From Acidobacteriota bacterium (GTDB taxonomy: Bacteria > Acidobacteriota > Blastocatellia > Pyrinomonadales > Pyrinomonadaceae): 10,354 nucleotides of DNA. The notes beneath the pieces were generated by a model that had not been told where the DNA came from, made no database searches, and was given only the letters and a program-made list of their open reading frames with translations. Below are positions 5,303 to 10,354 of the stretch, in pieces. Position 1 is the first letter of the stretch, and the number at the start of each line of letters is the position of its first letter. The DNA lies in contig CAUJFK010000309.1 in NCBI GenBank assembly GCA_963169175.1, positions 1 to 10,354 on the forward strand, written 5' to 3'. Position numbers and translations under genes: made by a program.

Positions 5303-6667
5303 TTAGGCCCCCGCAAACTTGACCGCTTCGCCCGTGAGCGACTGATGAATTCCCTGGGCCGCAAGTTTGCCCGTCTGCGCGGCGTCAACTGCCTCGGCAC
5401 CGCCATTCATACAATCGCCGCCAGCGAATATCTTTGGGTCTGACGTTTGCATCATCTCGTTTACGACCACGCGGCCCTGGTCATCAATTGAAACACCCGC
5501 GACATTCTCAAAGAACGAACGCATTTTTTGCTGTCCAACCGCCTTGATAACCATGTCGCAAGGTATGTCGAACAACGCAAGGCTGCCATCCGTTTTCTCG
5601 CAGCGAAGGCTGAGTGCGGTTCCATCTTCACCTTCTAAAATACCAACCGGTGCCGCTTGCCAAACGAATTCCGCACCGTCCTTCCTTGCAAGTTCCATTT
5701 CATAATCGTACGCGGACGCGTCCTTTTCAGTGCGACGATAGACCATCACTACCTTTTCGGCGCCAAGCCGTTTTGCCTGAGTCACGGCATCTATTGCCGT
5801 GTTGCCGGCACCGATCACGGCGACCGTCCGTCCGAACGGGACTGACCTCCAATCACGCGTTTTTATCTTTTCAATAACGTCGAGCGCGTCATAAACGCCG
5901 TCGCGGTCCTCGCCGGGAATATTCAGCTTGTTCGTCTCGCCCAGCCCGATGCCGAGGAAGATCGCATCGTGCCATTCACGCAGAAGCTGGATGCTGACCT
6001 TGCTAAGCTCGCCAACTTCTTCTGTTTCTTCGCCGCCCGTAACAGCCGTATTTAGGAGAAACTTTACGCCCATCGCCACGACACGTTCAGTCTCGGCAAT
6101 TGAGACCGATTGCGGCATTTTATACTCGGCCATACCGTATGTATCGAGGCCTCCCGGCTTCGCCCTTCGTTCGTAGATCGTCACGTCGTAACCCAGTCGG
6201 GCAAGATACGTCGCACACGAAAGACCAGCCGGGCCGGAGCCGATAATGCCGACCGATTTCCCGTTCGATTCGCCTTTTTCGAAGATCTGCTTTTCGTTTG
6301 AAAGCGCGTAGTCGGTCGCATATCGCTGAAGCCGTCCGATCTCGATCGGCTTATTGAGCAAAGTTTTTTCAACACAGGCGCCTTCGCACAAAACTTCGAC
6401 CGGACAAACCCGGGCACACGTTGCACCGATCGGATTTGCATCGAAGATCACACGAGCAGAACCCAAAAGATTTCCGCTTGCGATCTTCTTGATGAATCCC
6501 GGAACGTCAATATGCGTCGGGCAAGCGTGCATGCACGGCGCGTCGTAGCAAAATAGACAGCGGTTCGCCTCCACCTTTGCCTCGGCTTCAGACATTGCCG
6601 GATTGATCTCGGCAAAGTTCGCCTCGATCTGTTCGATCTCCAACGGTGTGCAAAAATTATCGGCCAT
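5303..6667 (-). CDS. preT: Dihydropyrimidine dehydrogenase subunit PreT (FAD/NAD(P)H subunit)
   Basis: This is the electron-input partner of PreA: it takes hydride from NAD(P)H to FAD and passes electrons through Fe-S clusters, matching the N-terminal part of mammalian DPD and the GltD family. The protein has 454 residues from ATG at 6667. N-terminal cluster cysteines are Cys37/40/45/49 (CLFCYDAPCMHAC) and Cys84/88/94/98 (CARVCPVEVLCEGAC). Gln114 in GRLQRYA matches the unusual glutamine cluster ligand of DPD (GLQQFA). The FAD site is VGIIGSGPAGLS (139-150), the dinucleotide site VAVIGAGNTAIDA (282-294), and the C-terminal FAD motif IFAGGDCMNGGAEAVDA (413-429). A TTG at 6676 is in frame, but its first base lies in a repeat; I take the ATG, since MADNF is family-like. 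No Shine-Dalgarno motif is visible. The 186-bp gap before it is filled by an inverted pair of repeats. Its usual neighbour preA lies 2.7 kb downstream. Confidence 0.95.
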   Translation of the reverse strand: MADNFCTPLEIEQIEANFAEINPAMSEAEAKVEANRCLFCYDAPCMHACPTHIDVPGFIKKIASGNLLGSARVIFDANPIGATCARVCPVEVLCEGACVEKTLLNKPIEIGRLQRYATDYALSNEKQIFEKGESNGKSVGIIGSGPAGLSCATYLARLGYDVTIYERRAKPGGLDTYGMAEYKMPQSVSIAETERVVAMGVKFLLNTAVTGGEETEEVGELSKVSIQLLREWHDAIFLGIGLGETNKLNIPGEDRDGVYDALDVIEKIKTRDWRSVPFGRTVAVIGAGNTAIDAVTQAKRLGAEKVVMVYRRTEKDASAYDYEMELARKDGAEFVWQAAPVGILEGEDGTALSLRCEKTDGSLALFDIPCDMVIKAVGQQKMRSFFENVAGVSIDDQGRVVVNEMMQTSDPKIFAGGDCMNGGAEAVDAAQTGKLAAQGIHQSLTGEAVKFAGA

Positions 6668-6675
6668 AAATTTCA

Positions 6676-6706
6676 AGGCGGAAAAACGACCGGTAGGGAG
6701 TGTGCC
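6676..6706 (+). repeat. Dispersed 31-bp repeat family 1, copy 2
   Basis: It is identical to the 5103-5133 copy except A for C at position 10. It begins 9 bp upstream of the preT ATG and faces the inverted copy at 6825-6855. The two define a unit of 180 bp with 31-bp ends and a 118-bp middle (6707-6824) that holds no gene or terminator I can see. In a transcript the pair could form a long stem just before preT. Confidence 0.75.
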
Positions 6707-6824
6707 CCGCTGACTGCTTCAAGCTCGCGGTTCCAAGTTCAACGATGTCGGCATGCAGTTCGTCAAGGATTGGTTCCTATCCTAAGGATCTACCCGATCC
6801 GAAATCCAAGATCCGCAATCGGAG

Positions 6825-6855
6825 GGCACACTCCCTACCGGTCGTGTTTCTGCCT
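6825..6855 (-). repeat. Dispersed 31-bp repeat family 1, copy 3 (inverted)
   Basis: Its reverse complement, AGGCAGAAACACGACCGG then TAGGGAGTGTGCC, differs from copy 1 only at position 5. In this copy the ends pair better (GGCA with TGCC, CAC with GTG). It starts inside the stop codon of the RidA-like gene: its terminal two bases form part of the TAG. This arrangement suggests insertion right at the gene end. Confidence 0.75.
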
Positions 6856-7270
6856 AAAGTTCTGCGTCCGCTTCTATCTCTATCAGCATGTCAGGTTCGA
6901 TCAACTTCGACACCTCAACCATCGTCGTCGCAGGCATTATCTCACGAAAATATTCACCGTGCGCCCTGCCGAATTCTTCCCAGCGAGAGATGTCGGTAAC
7001 GAACATTCGCGTTCGAACAACATTTTCCAAGCCGGCACCGAGGGCCTCTAACGCTCGTTGAATATTCTTGAAACATTGAGCCGTCTGGGCATAAGCGTCT
7101 CCAACACCAACGATCTGGCTGTTCGCTCCGGTGGCCGTTGTGCCGGTAACATAGATACGATCGCCCACACGAACCGCCCGCGAATAGCCAACGATCGGCT
7201 CCCATTTTGCGCCGGACGAATATCTTTCCCGGTGTTTCACGTTTGCTTGCCGCGGCCAAACACGAACCAT
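6854..7270 (-). CDS. RidA/YjgF-superfamily protein, non-archetypal
   Basis: A RidA/YjgF/RutC-superfamily protein of 138 residues from the ATG at 7270. A GTG at 7240 (VKHRERYSSG) would give 128 residues, closer to the family length; neither has a clear Shine-Dalgarno motif. Recognisable parts are VGYSRAVRVGDRIYVTGTTA (27-46), the helix AQTAQCFKNIQRALEALGAG (61-80), VVRTRMFVTDI (84-94), and the end PATTMVEVSKLIEPDMLIEI (113-132). In E. coli RidA the PARS motif supplies the catalytic Arg105 for hydrolysis of 2-aminoacrylate-type imines; here the residue is Thr115. Classical enamine/imine deaminase activity is therefore doubtful and it belongs to another Rid subgroup. Placement between the ureidopropionase and preT recalls RutC, which acts on uracil-degradation intermediates, but RutC keeps the Arg. 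A role on an intermediate of this pathway is inference. Confidence 0.88.
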   Translation of the reverse strand: MVRVWPRQANVKHRERYSSGAKWEPIVGYSRAVRVGDRIYVTGTTATGANSQIVGVGDAYAQTAQCFKNIQRALEALGAGLENVVRTRMFVTDISRWEEFGRAHGEYFREIMPATTMVEVSKLIEPDMLIEIEADAEL

Positions 7271-7294
7271 ACAAATAGATCAAGTCAGTTTCCT

Positions 7295-7332
7295 GATCCG
7301 ATTTATCCGCTCGCATCCGCGGCCAAAACCTC
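7295..7332 (+). repeat. Dispersed repeat family 2, copy C
   Basis: Units ATCCGATTT, ATCCGCTCGC and ATCCGCGGCC, followed by AAAACCTC, step 9 then 10 bp. The copy abuts the stop codon of the amidohydrolase gene. Read on the minus strand, its start GAGGTTTTGGCCGCGGAT resembles the plus-strand start of copy A, GAGGTATGGCCGCAGAT. It occupies most of the 62-bp gap before the RidA-like gene. Confidence 0.5.
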
Positions 7333-8202
7333 CTAATCCGCCACGATCGGCCCGTACAGATCCGGTCGGCGGTCGCGGAAGAATTGCCAGGTGTTGCGCA
7401 CCCCGCGGATCTTGTCCATGTCGAGATCGGCAACGACGAGTTCGTCCTTATCGCGGCTGCCTTCGGCAAGTATCTGGCCGCGCGGATCGCAGAAATAACT
7501 CTGCCCGTAAAACTCGCCGATGTTCCACGGCGCTTCGGTGCCGACGCGATTTATTGCTCCGACGAAATAGCCGTTCGCAACGGCGTGTGCCGGCTGCTCA
7601 AGCTTCCACAGATATTCGCTCAAACCGGCGACGGTCGCAGATGGATTGAATACGATCTCGGCACCGTTCAAACCGAGGCATCGAGCGCCTTCGGGAAAAT
7701 GCCGGTCATAGCAAATGTAAACACCGATCCGTGCGTATGCAGTGTCGAAACACGGATAGCCGAGATTGCCCGGACGGAAATAAAACTTCTCCCAAAAACC
7801 CGGGTTGACGTGCGGAATATGCGTTTTGCGATACTTGCCAAGATACTTCCCGTCAGCGTCGATAACGGCGGCAGTGTTGTAATAGATACCGGTTTGCTCT
7901 TCCTCATAGATCGGCACAACGATCACCATCCCGAACTGCTTCGCAACTTCCTGCATCAATTTGACCGTCGGGCCGTCCGGTATTCTTTCGACCGCATCAT
8001 ACCAACGCGTTTGCTGTTCGGCGCAGAAATATTGCGTCGTAAAGATCTCCTGAAAACAAAGCAGTTGCACGCCCTGTTTCGCAGCATCTTCAACGAACTT
8101 CATCTGGTGGTCGATGTTCGCTTTCTTTATTTGCTCGATCGGCGCATCCGCCGATTCAACATTATGTGCCTGTATTAGGCCGGCTTTTATTATTCTCGAC
8201 AT
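7333..8202 (-). CDS. Nitrilase-superfamily amidohydrolase, probable beta-ureidopropionase
   Basis: A carbon-nitrogen hydrolase of 289 residues, the usual length for the bacterial N-carbamoyl-amide branch (N-carbamoylputrescine amidase/beta-ureidopropionase). The Glu-Lys-Cys triad is complete: Glu52 in CFQEIFTTQYF, Lys126 in YRKTHIPH, Cys164 in VYICYDRHFPEGAR. WEKFYFRPG (137-145) carries a further Glu and a substrate-loop motif, and the C-terminus has VRNTWQFFRDRRPDLYGPI (268-286), typical of this branch. Beside preT, preA and mmsA the likely reaction is N-carbamoyl-beta-alanine (or its 2-methyl form) to beta-alanine, ammonia and CO2 in the cytoplasm. N-carbamoylputrescine amidase is the main alternative on sequence alone. 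The ATG follows the stop of the secreted-protein gene after 10 bp (CAACAACAAG) without a Shine-Dalgarno motif, so coupling by re-initiation is plausible. Confidence 0.9.
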   Translation of the reverse strand: MSRIIKAGLIQAHNVESADAPIEQIKKANIDHQMKFVEDAAKQGVQLLCFQEIFTTQYFCAEQQTRWYDAVERIPDGPTVKLMQEVAKQFGMVIVVPIYEEEQTGIYYNTAAVIDADGKYLGKYRKTHIPHVNPGFWEKFYFRPGNLGYPCFDTAYARIGVYICYDRHFPEGARCLGLNGAEIVFNPSATVAGLSEYLWKLEQPAHAVANGYFVGAINRVGTEAPWNIGEFYGQSYFCDPRGQILAEGSRDKDELVVADLDMDKIRGVRNTWQFFRDRRPDLYGPIVAD

Positions 8203-8212
8203 CTTGTTGTTG

Positions 8213-8839
8213 TTACTTTATGTCAATCGTTAGTTTATTTGATTCTATGGATTTTGAAATGGGAATGGGAGTATGAATTCCCTCCTGAATTAGTGTCCCC
8301 GTTCGAAATGGCTTTGAGAAATAAAGTGTATATTTGCCTGGCTTTGCTTCAGAGAATAGTGAACCCATTGGATAAACACTTGATCTCTGATGTGCCCAGC
8401 ATAGCTCTGCCAAATCAACCTTAAGTTCCATGTGTGCCCCTGCTTTTAACGTGATAGGAATATCATCATGAAATTTCCTTACAATGGGGCCCTCTCGCCT
8501 TTCACTACCATCGTCAAGGTCGTCTTGGCAACGCCCCATGTTTGATGAGTAATTCTTACCAAAACTATAGGGCGCATAGTAGACTCCATTCCGCATAGTC
8601 GAGGGATGTTTTCCACGGGTTCCGTCATCAAGGTAAAACGCTATGCTAGATGACAATTTAATTTTTTCACTTGATATGTTCTGTATTTTAATAATTACTT
8701 TCGCCGGCGAATTCTTTGTCCAATTGATTTGATCTGACGAAATTGTAAATGCAACATTCGGGATCTCCTGACCATACAAGTATGAAAATCCACACAAAAC
8801 AAAGAAAGTCTTTAAGATGTTCTTACAAACAATCTTCAT
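8213..8839 (-). CDS. Secreted protein of unknown function, beta-sandwich-like
   Basis: I do not recognise a named family. From the ATG at 8839 it has 208 residues; a TTG at 8857 would add six, but the ATG places a good signal peptide at the N-terminus (MKIVCKNILKTFFVLCGFSY, then LYGQEIP), with likely cleavage after the Gly. The mature part begins NVAFTISSDQINWTKNSPAK and continues VIIKIQNISSEKIKLSS, an alternating pattern like Ig-type or cohesin-like beta-sandwiches that include a non-polar 'ideal gas of strands'. It ends with GKYTLYFSKPF and a short strand, TIDIK. Four cysteines in all, two of them in the mature part (RCQDD and ELCWA), could form a disulfide. It is noticeably more AT-rich than mmsA and the amidohydrolase that flank it by 23 and 10 bp, which suggests a recent insertion into the operon. 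Location in the periplasm or outside the cell is inferred; function is unknown. Confidence 0.78.
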   Translation of the reverse strand: MKIVCKNILKTFFVLCGFSYLYGQEIPNVAFTISSDQINWTKNSPAKVIIKIQNISSEKIKLSSSIAFYLDDGTRGKHPSTMRNGVYYAPYSFGKNYSSNMGRCQDDLDDGSERREGPIVRKFHDDIPITLKAGAHMELKVDLAELCWAHQRSSVYPMGSLFSEAKPGKYTLYFSKPFRTGTLIQEGIHTPIPISKSIESNKLTIDIK

Positions 8840-8862
8840 CTTACTTATCCGGGTCAAAAAAA

Positions 8863-10320
8863 CTAAGACATCCAGTTAACACCCGCTTCAGGGTTCCATT
8901 TGGTCGTTGTCTTTTTCAATTTCGTCCAAAATTCGATCGAGCTTCGTCCGGTGATATCGTTCGCACCAAAGCGCGATTCGTTCCAGCCGCCGAAGGAGAA
9001 TGGCTCGCGCGGGACCGGTACGCCGATGTTGACGCCGATCATTCCGGCGCTTGCGTGTTCCATTACGTAGCGGGCGACGCCGCCGCTCTGCGTGAAAACT
9101 GAGGCAGCATTGCCGTATGGATTCGCATTCTCGATCTTGATCGCTTCATCGAGCGTGTCGGTATGCATTATCGAGATTACCGGCCCGAAAATCTCTTCGG
9201 TCGCGACCGACATATTTGGCGTCACGCGGTCGATCACGGTCGGTCCGACATACGTGCCGTTCTCTTTGCCTTCGACAACGGCTCCGCGACCGTCAACTAA
9301 TATTGTCGCTCCGTCACGCTCGGCTTCGGTGATGAAGTTTTCGATACGTTCCTTTGCGGCTTTCGAGATAACGGCACCAAGATTCTTGCCTGGCACGACT
9401 TTGCGTGCTTCAGCGGCGATCTGTTCAATAATTGAATCGACGTTGCCGACGGCAAGCATCGCCGACGCAGCCATGCAGCGTTGACCCGCACAGCCGGACA
9501 TTGACGCGGTTACGTTGGTCGCGGTCATCGTTGGATTCGCGTCCGGCAATACGAAGAGGTGATTCTTTGCACCGCCAAGCGCGATGCAGCGTTTCAATGA
9601 ATTAGTGCTACGTTGGTAAACGAGCTTCGCTACCTTGGTCGAGCCGACAAAGCTCACCGCCTCGATCCCAGCGTGATCGCAGATACCTTCGACGACTTCT
9701 TTTCCGCCGTTGATAATATTGAAAACGCCATCGGGAAGCCCCGACTCTTTCAGCAACTCGGCCATCCGTTGGCACGAAAGCGGCACAAGTTCCGATGGCT
9801 TCATTATCATCGTGTTGCCGAGCACAAGAGCATTCGGAATCGTCCAATTCGGCACCATCAGCGGAAAATTGAACGGCACGATCGAAGCGACAACGCCAAG
9901 CGGAAAATGTTCCGTCCGGCATTCAACGCCCTTAGAAACCTCAAGAATTTCACCCGAAACAAGCTGCGGCATCGAACACGCAAACTCGGTCAGCTCGATA
10001 GACTTTTCAACCTCAGCTTTCGCTTCGTCCCAGGTCTTTCCATTCTCTTCCGACACAAGCGCAGTCAATTCATCAACGTTTTCTTCCAACAGTTGGCGAT
10101 ACTTGAAAAATACCTGAACACGCTCCTTTATCGGCCGTGCGCTCCAAGATGCAAATGCTGCTTTCGCTGATTCGACCACCGAATTCAATTCATCGGCAGA
10201 CGACATCGGCACCCGAGAAAGCAGATTCCCGTCGATCGGCGACGTAACATCCAAAAACTCCGTTGCGCCGTTCTCCGAAAACCGGCCGTCATAAAAATTC
10301 TTAACAACTTCGTACTTCAT
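8863..10320 (-). CDS. mmsA: CoA-acylating (methyl)malonate-semialdehyde dehydrogenase
   Basis: An aldehyde dehydrogenase of 485 residues, near the usual 490-500 of MmsA/IolA. It oxidises malonate semialdehyde to acetyl-CoA, or methylmalonate semialdehyde to propionyl-CoA, with NAD+ and CoA and release of CO2. Seen: PFNFPLMVPNWTIPNALVLG (149-168) with Asn151, MKPSE (173-177) with the NAD-site Lys174, FVGSTKVAKLVY (224-235), LGGAKNHLFVLPDAN (248-262), and the catalytic Cys282 in GCAGQRCMAASA, all hallmarks of MmsA. The Glu of the ELGG motif used by hydrolytic aldehyde dehydrogenases is Ala247 here, as expected for a CoA-dependent enzyme. EEIFGPVIS (375-383) and the C-terminal PFSFGGWNESRFG (440-452) are intact. 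In this cluster it would finish beta-alanine or beta-aminoisobutyrate catabolism after transamination. The ATG at 10320 has no clear Shine-Dalgarno motif. Confidence 0.95.
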   Translation of the reverse strand: MKYEVVKNFYDGRFSENGATEFLDVTSPIDGNLLSRVPMSSADELNSVVESAKAAFASWSARPIKERVQVFFKYRQLLEENVDELTALVSEENGKTWDEAKAEVEKSIELTEFACSMPQLVSGEILEVSKGVECRTEHFPLGVVASIVPFNFPLMVPNWTIPNALVLGNTMIMKPSELVPLSCQRMAELLKESGLPDGVFNIINGGKEVVEGICDHAGIEAVSFVGSTKVAKLVYQRSTNSLKRCIALGGAKNHLFVLPDANPTMTATNVTASMSGCAGQRCMAASAMLAVGNVDSIIEQIAAEARKVVPGKNLGAVISKAAKERIENFITEAERDGATILVDGRGAVVEGKENGTYVGPTVIDRVTPNMSVATEEIFGPVISIMHTDTLDEAIKIENANPYGNAASVFTQSGGVARYVMEHASAGMIGVNIGVPVPREPFSFGGWNESRFGANDITGRSSIEFWTKLKKTTTKWNPEAGVNWMS

Positions 10321-10321
10321 T

Positions 10322-10354
10322 TTAATTTTTGCCGCCGATCAATGAGATCTTGCG
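10322..10354 (-). CDS. Possible 3' end of an upstream gene (very short fragment)
   Basis: The 34 bases before mmsA can be read as the end of another minus-strand gene in either of two ways. One ends RKISLIGGKN-TAA at 10322, one base before the mmsA ATG; the other ends QDLIDRRQKLK with a TGA overlapping that ATG (ATGA) at 10318-10320. Both imply tight operon coupling, but the fragment is too short to identify or to choose between them. Confidence 0.2.
   Translation of the reverse strand, partial: RKISLIGGKN

Noticed and set aside
6707..6824. Small RNA or short gene between the facing repeats
   Set aside because: No start-plus-frame, promoter or terminator could be supported. Only low-complexity GATCCG/AATCC-like words are seen.
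5063..7332. CRISPR array, suggested by three similar 31-bp repeats
   Set aside because: The copies are far apart, in mixed orientation and without regular spacers or cas genes. A dispersed non-coding element fits better.
7384..8178. Long plus-strand open frame (264 codons) opposite the amidohydrolase
   Set aside because: It mirrors the antisense of a gene with complete catalytic motifs, has no recognisable domain, and similar antisense frames occur opposite the other conserved genes here.
9613..10170. Plus-strand open frame of 185 codons opposite mmsA
   Set aside because: Antisense of a well-supported dehydrogenase; very basic, compositionally odd translation with no motif.

Overview
The window is 10.35 kb of bacterial chromosome with moderate, patchy base composition. 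It is dominated by a minus-strand cluster for reductive pyrimidine catabolism. Protein style, mixed Shine-Dalgarno use and dispersed intergenic repeats make me lean towards an Acidobacteriota-type (Blastocatellia-like) genome. That placement is inference: no rRNA, tRNA or marker gene is present to fix the taxon.

Layout in window order. (1) Positions 2-1363, plus strand: the 3' part of a large TPR protein with a C-terminal concanavalin/laminin-G-like domain. Its frame is open to the left edge, so its start lies outside. (2) 1366-2610, minus: preA, the FMN/Fe-S subunit of dihydropyrimidine dehydrogenase, meeting the TPR gene tail to tail with 2 bp between them. (3) 2637-5056, minus: an island unrelated to pyrimidine metabolism. 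It holds an AT-rich unknown gene with a possible PD-(D/E)XK-like signature, a BrnT/BrnA toxin-antitoxin pair with its own promoter, and a membrane-anchored aspartyl/asparaginyl beta-hydroxylase-like protein. (4) 5303-6667, minus: preT, the FAD/NAD(P)H subunit that partners PreA. (5) 6854-8202, minus: a RidA-superfamily protein and a nitrilase-fold amidohydrolase, probably beta-ureidopropionase. (6) 8213-8839, minus: an AT-rich secreted protein of unknown function. (7) 8863-10320, minus: mmsA, a CoA-acylating (methyl)malonate-semialdehyde dehydrogenase.

Taken in transcription order (right to left), the metabolic genes fit uracil/thymine -> dihydropyrimidine (PreT+PreA) -> [ring opening by dihydropyrimidinase, not in window] -> N-carbamoyl-beta-alanine -> beta-alanine + NH3 + CO2 (amidohydrolase) -> [transaminase, not in window] -> malonate semialdehyde -> acetyl-CoA (MmsA). 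The Rid-like protein may deal with reactive intermediates. The missing steps may be encoded to the right of the window, where an upstream gene seems to end within a few bases of the mmsA start.

Two families of short dispersed repeats sit in the gaps. Family 1 is a 31-bp element in three copies; two of them face each other and fill the ridA-like/preT gap. Family 2 consists of ATCYG units with 9- and 10-bp steps, in three copies beside gene ends. The most noteworthy points are the splitting of preT from preA by a toxin-antitoxin-bearing island, the apparently leaderless BrnT toxin with a palindrome inside its promoter, the unknown 302-aa protein, and the repeat families.
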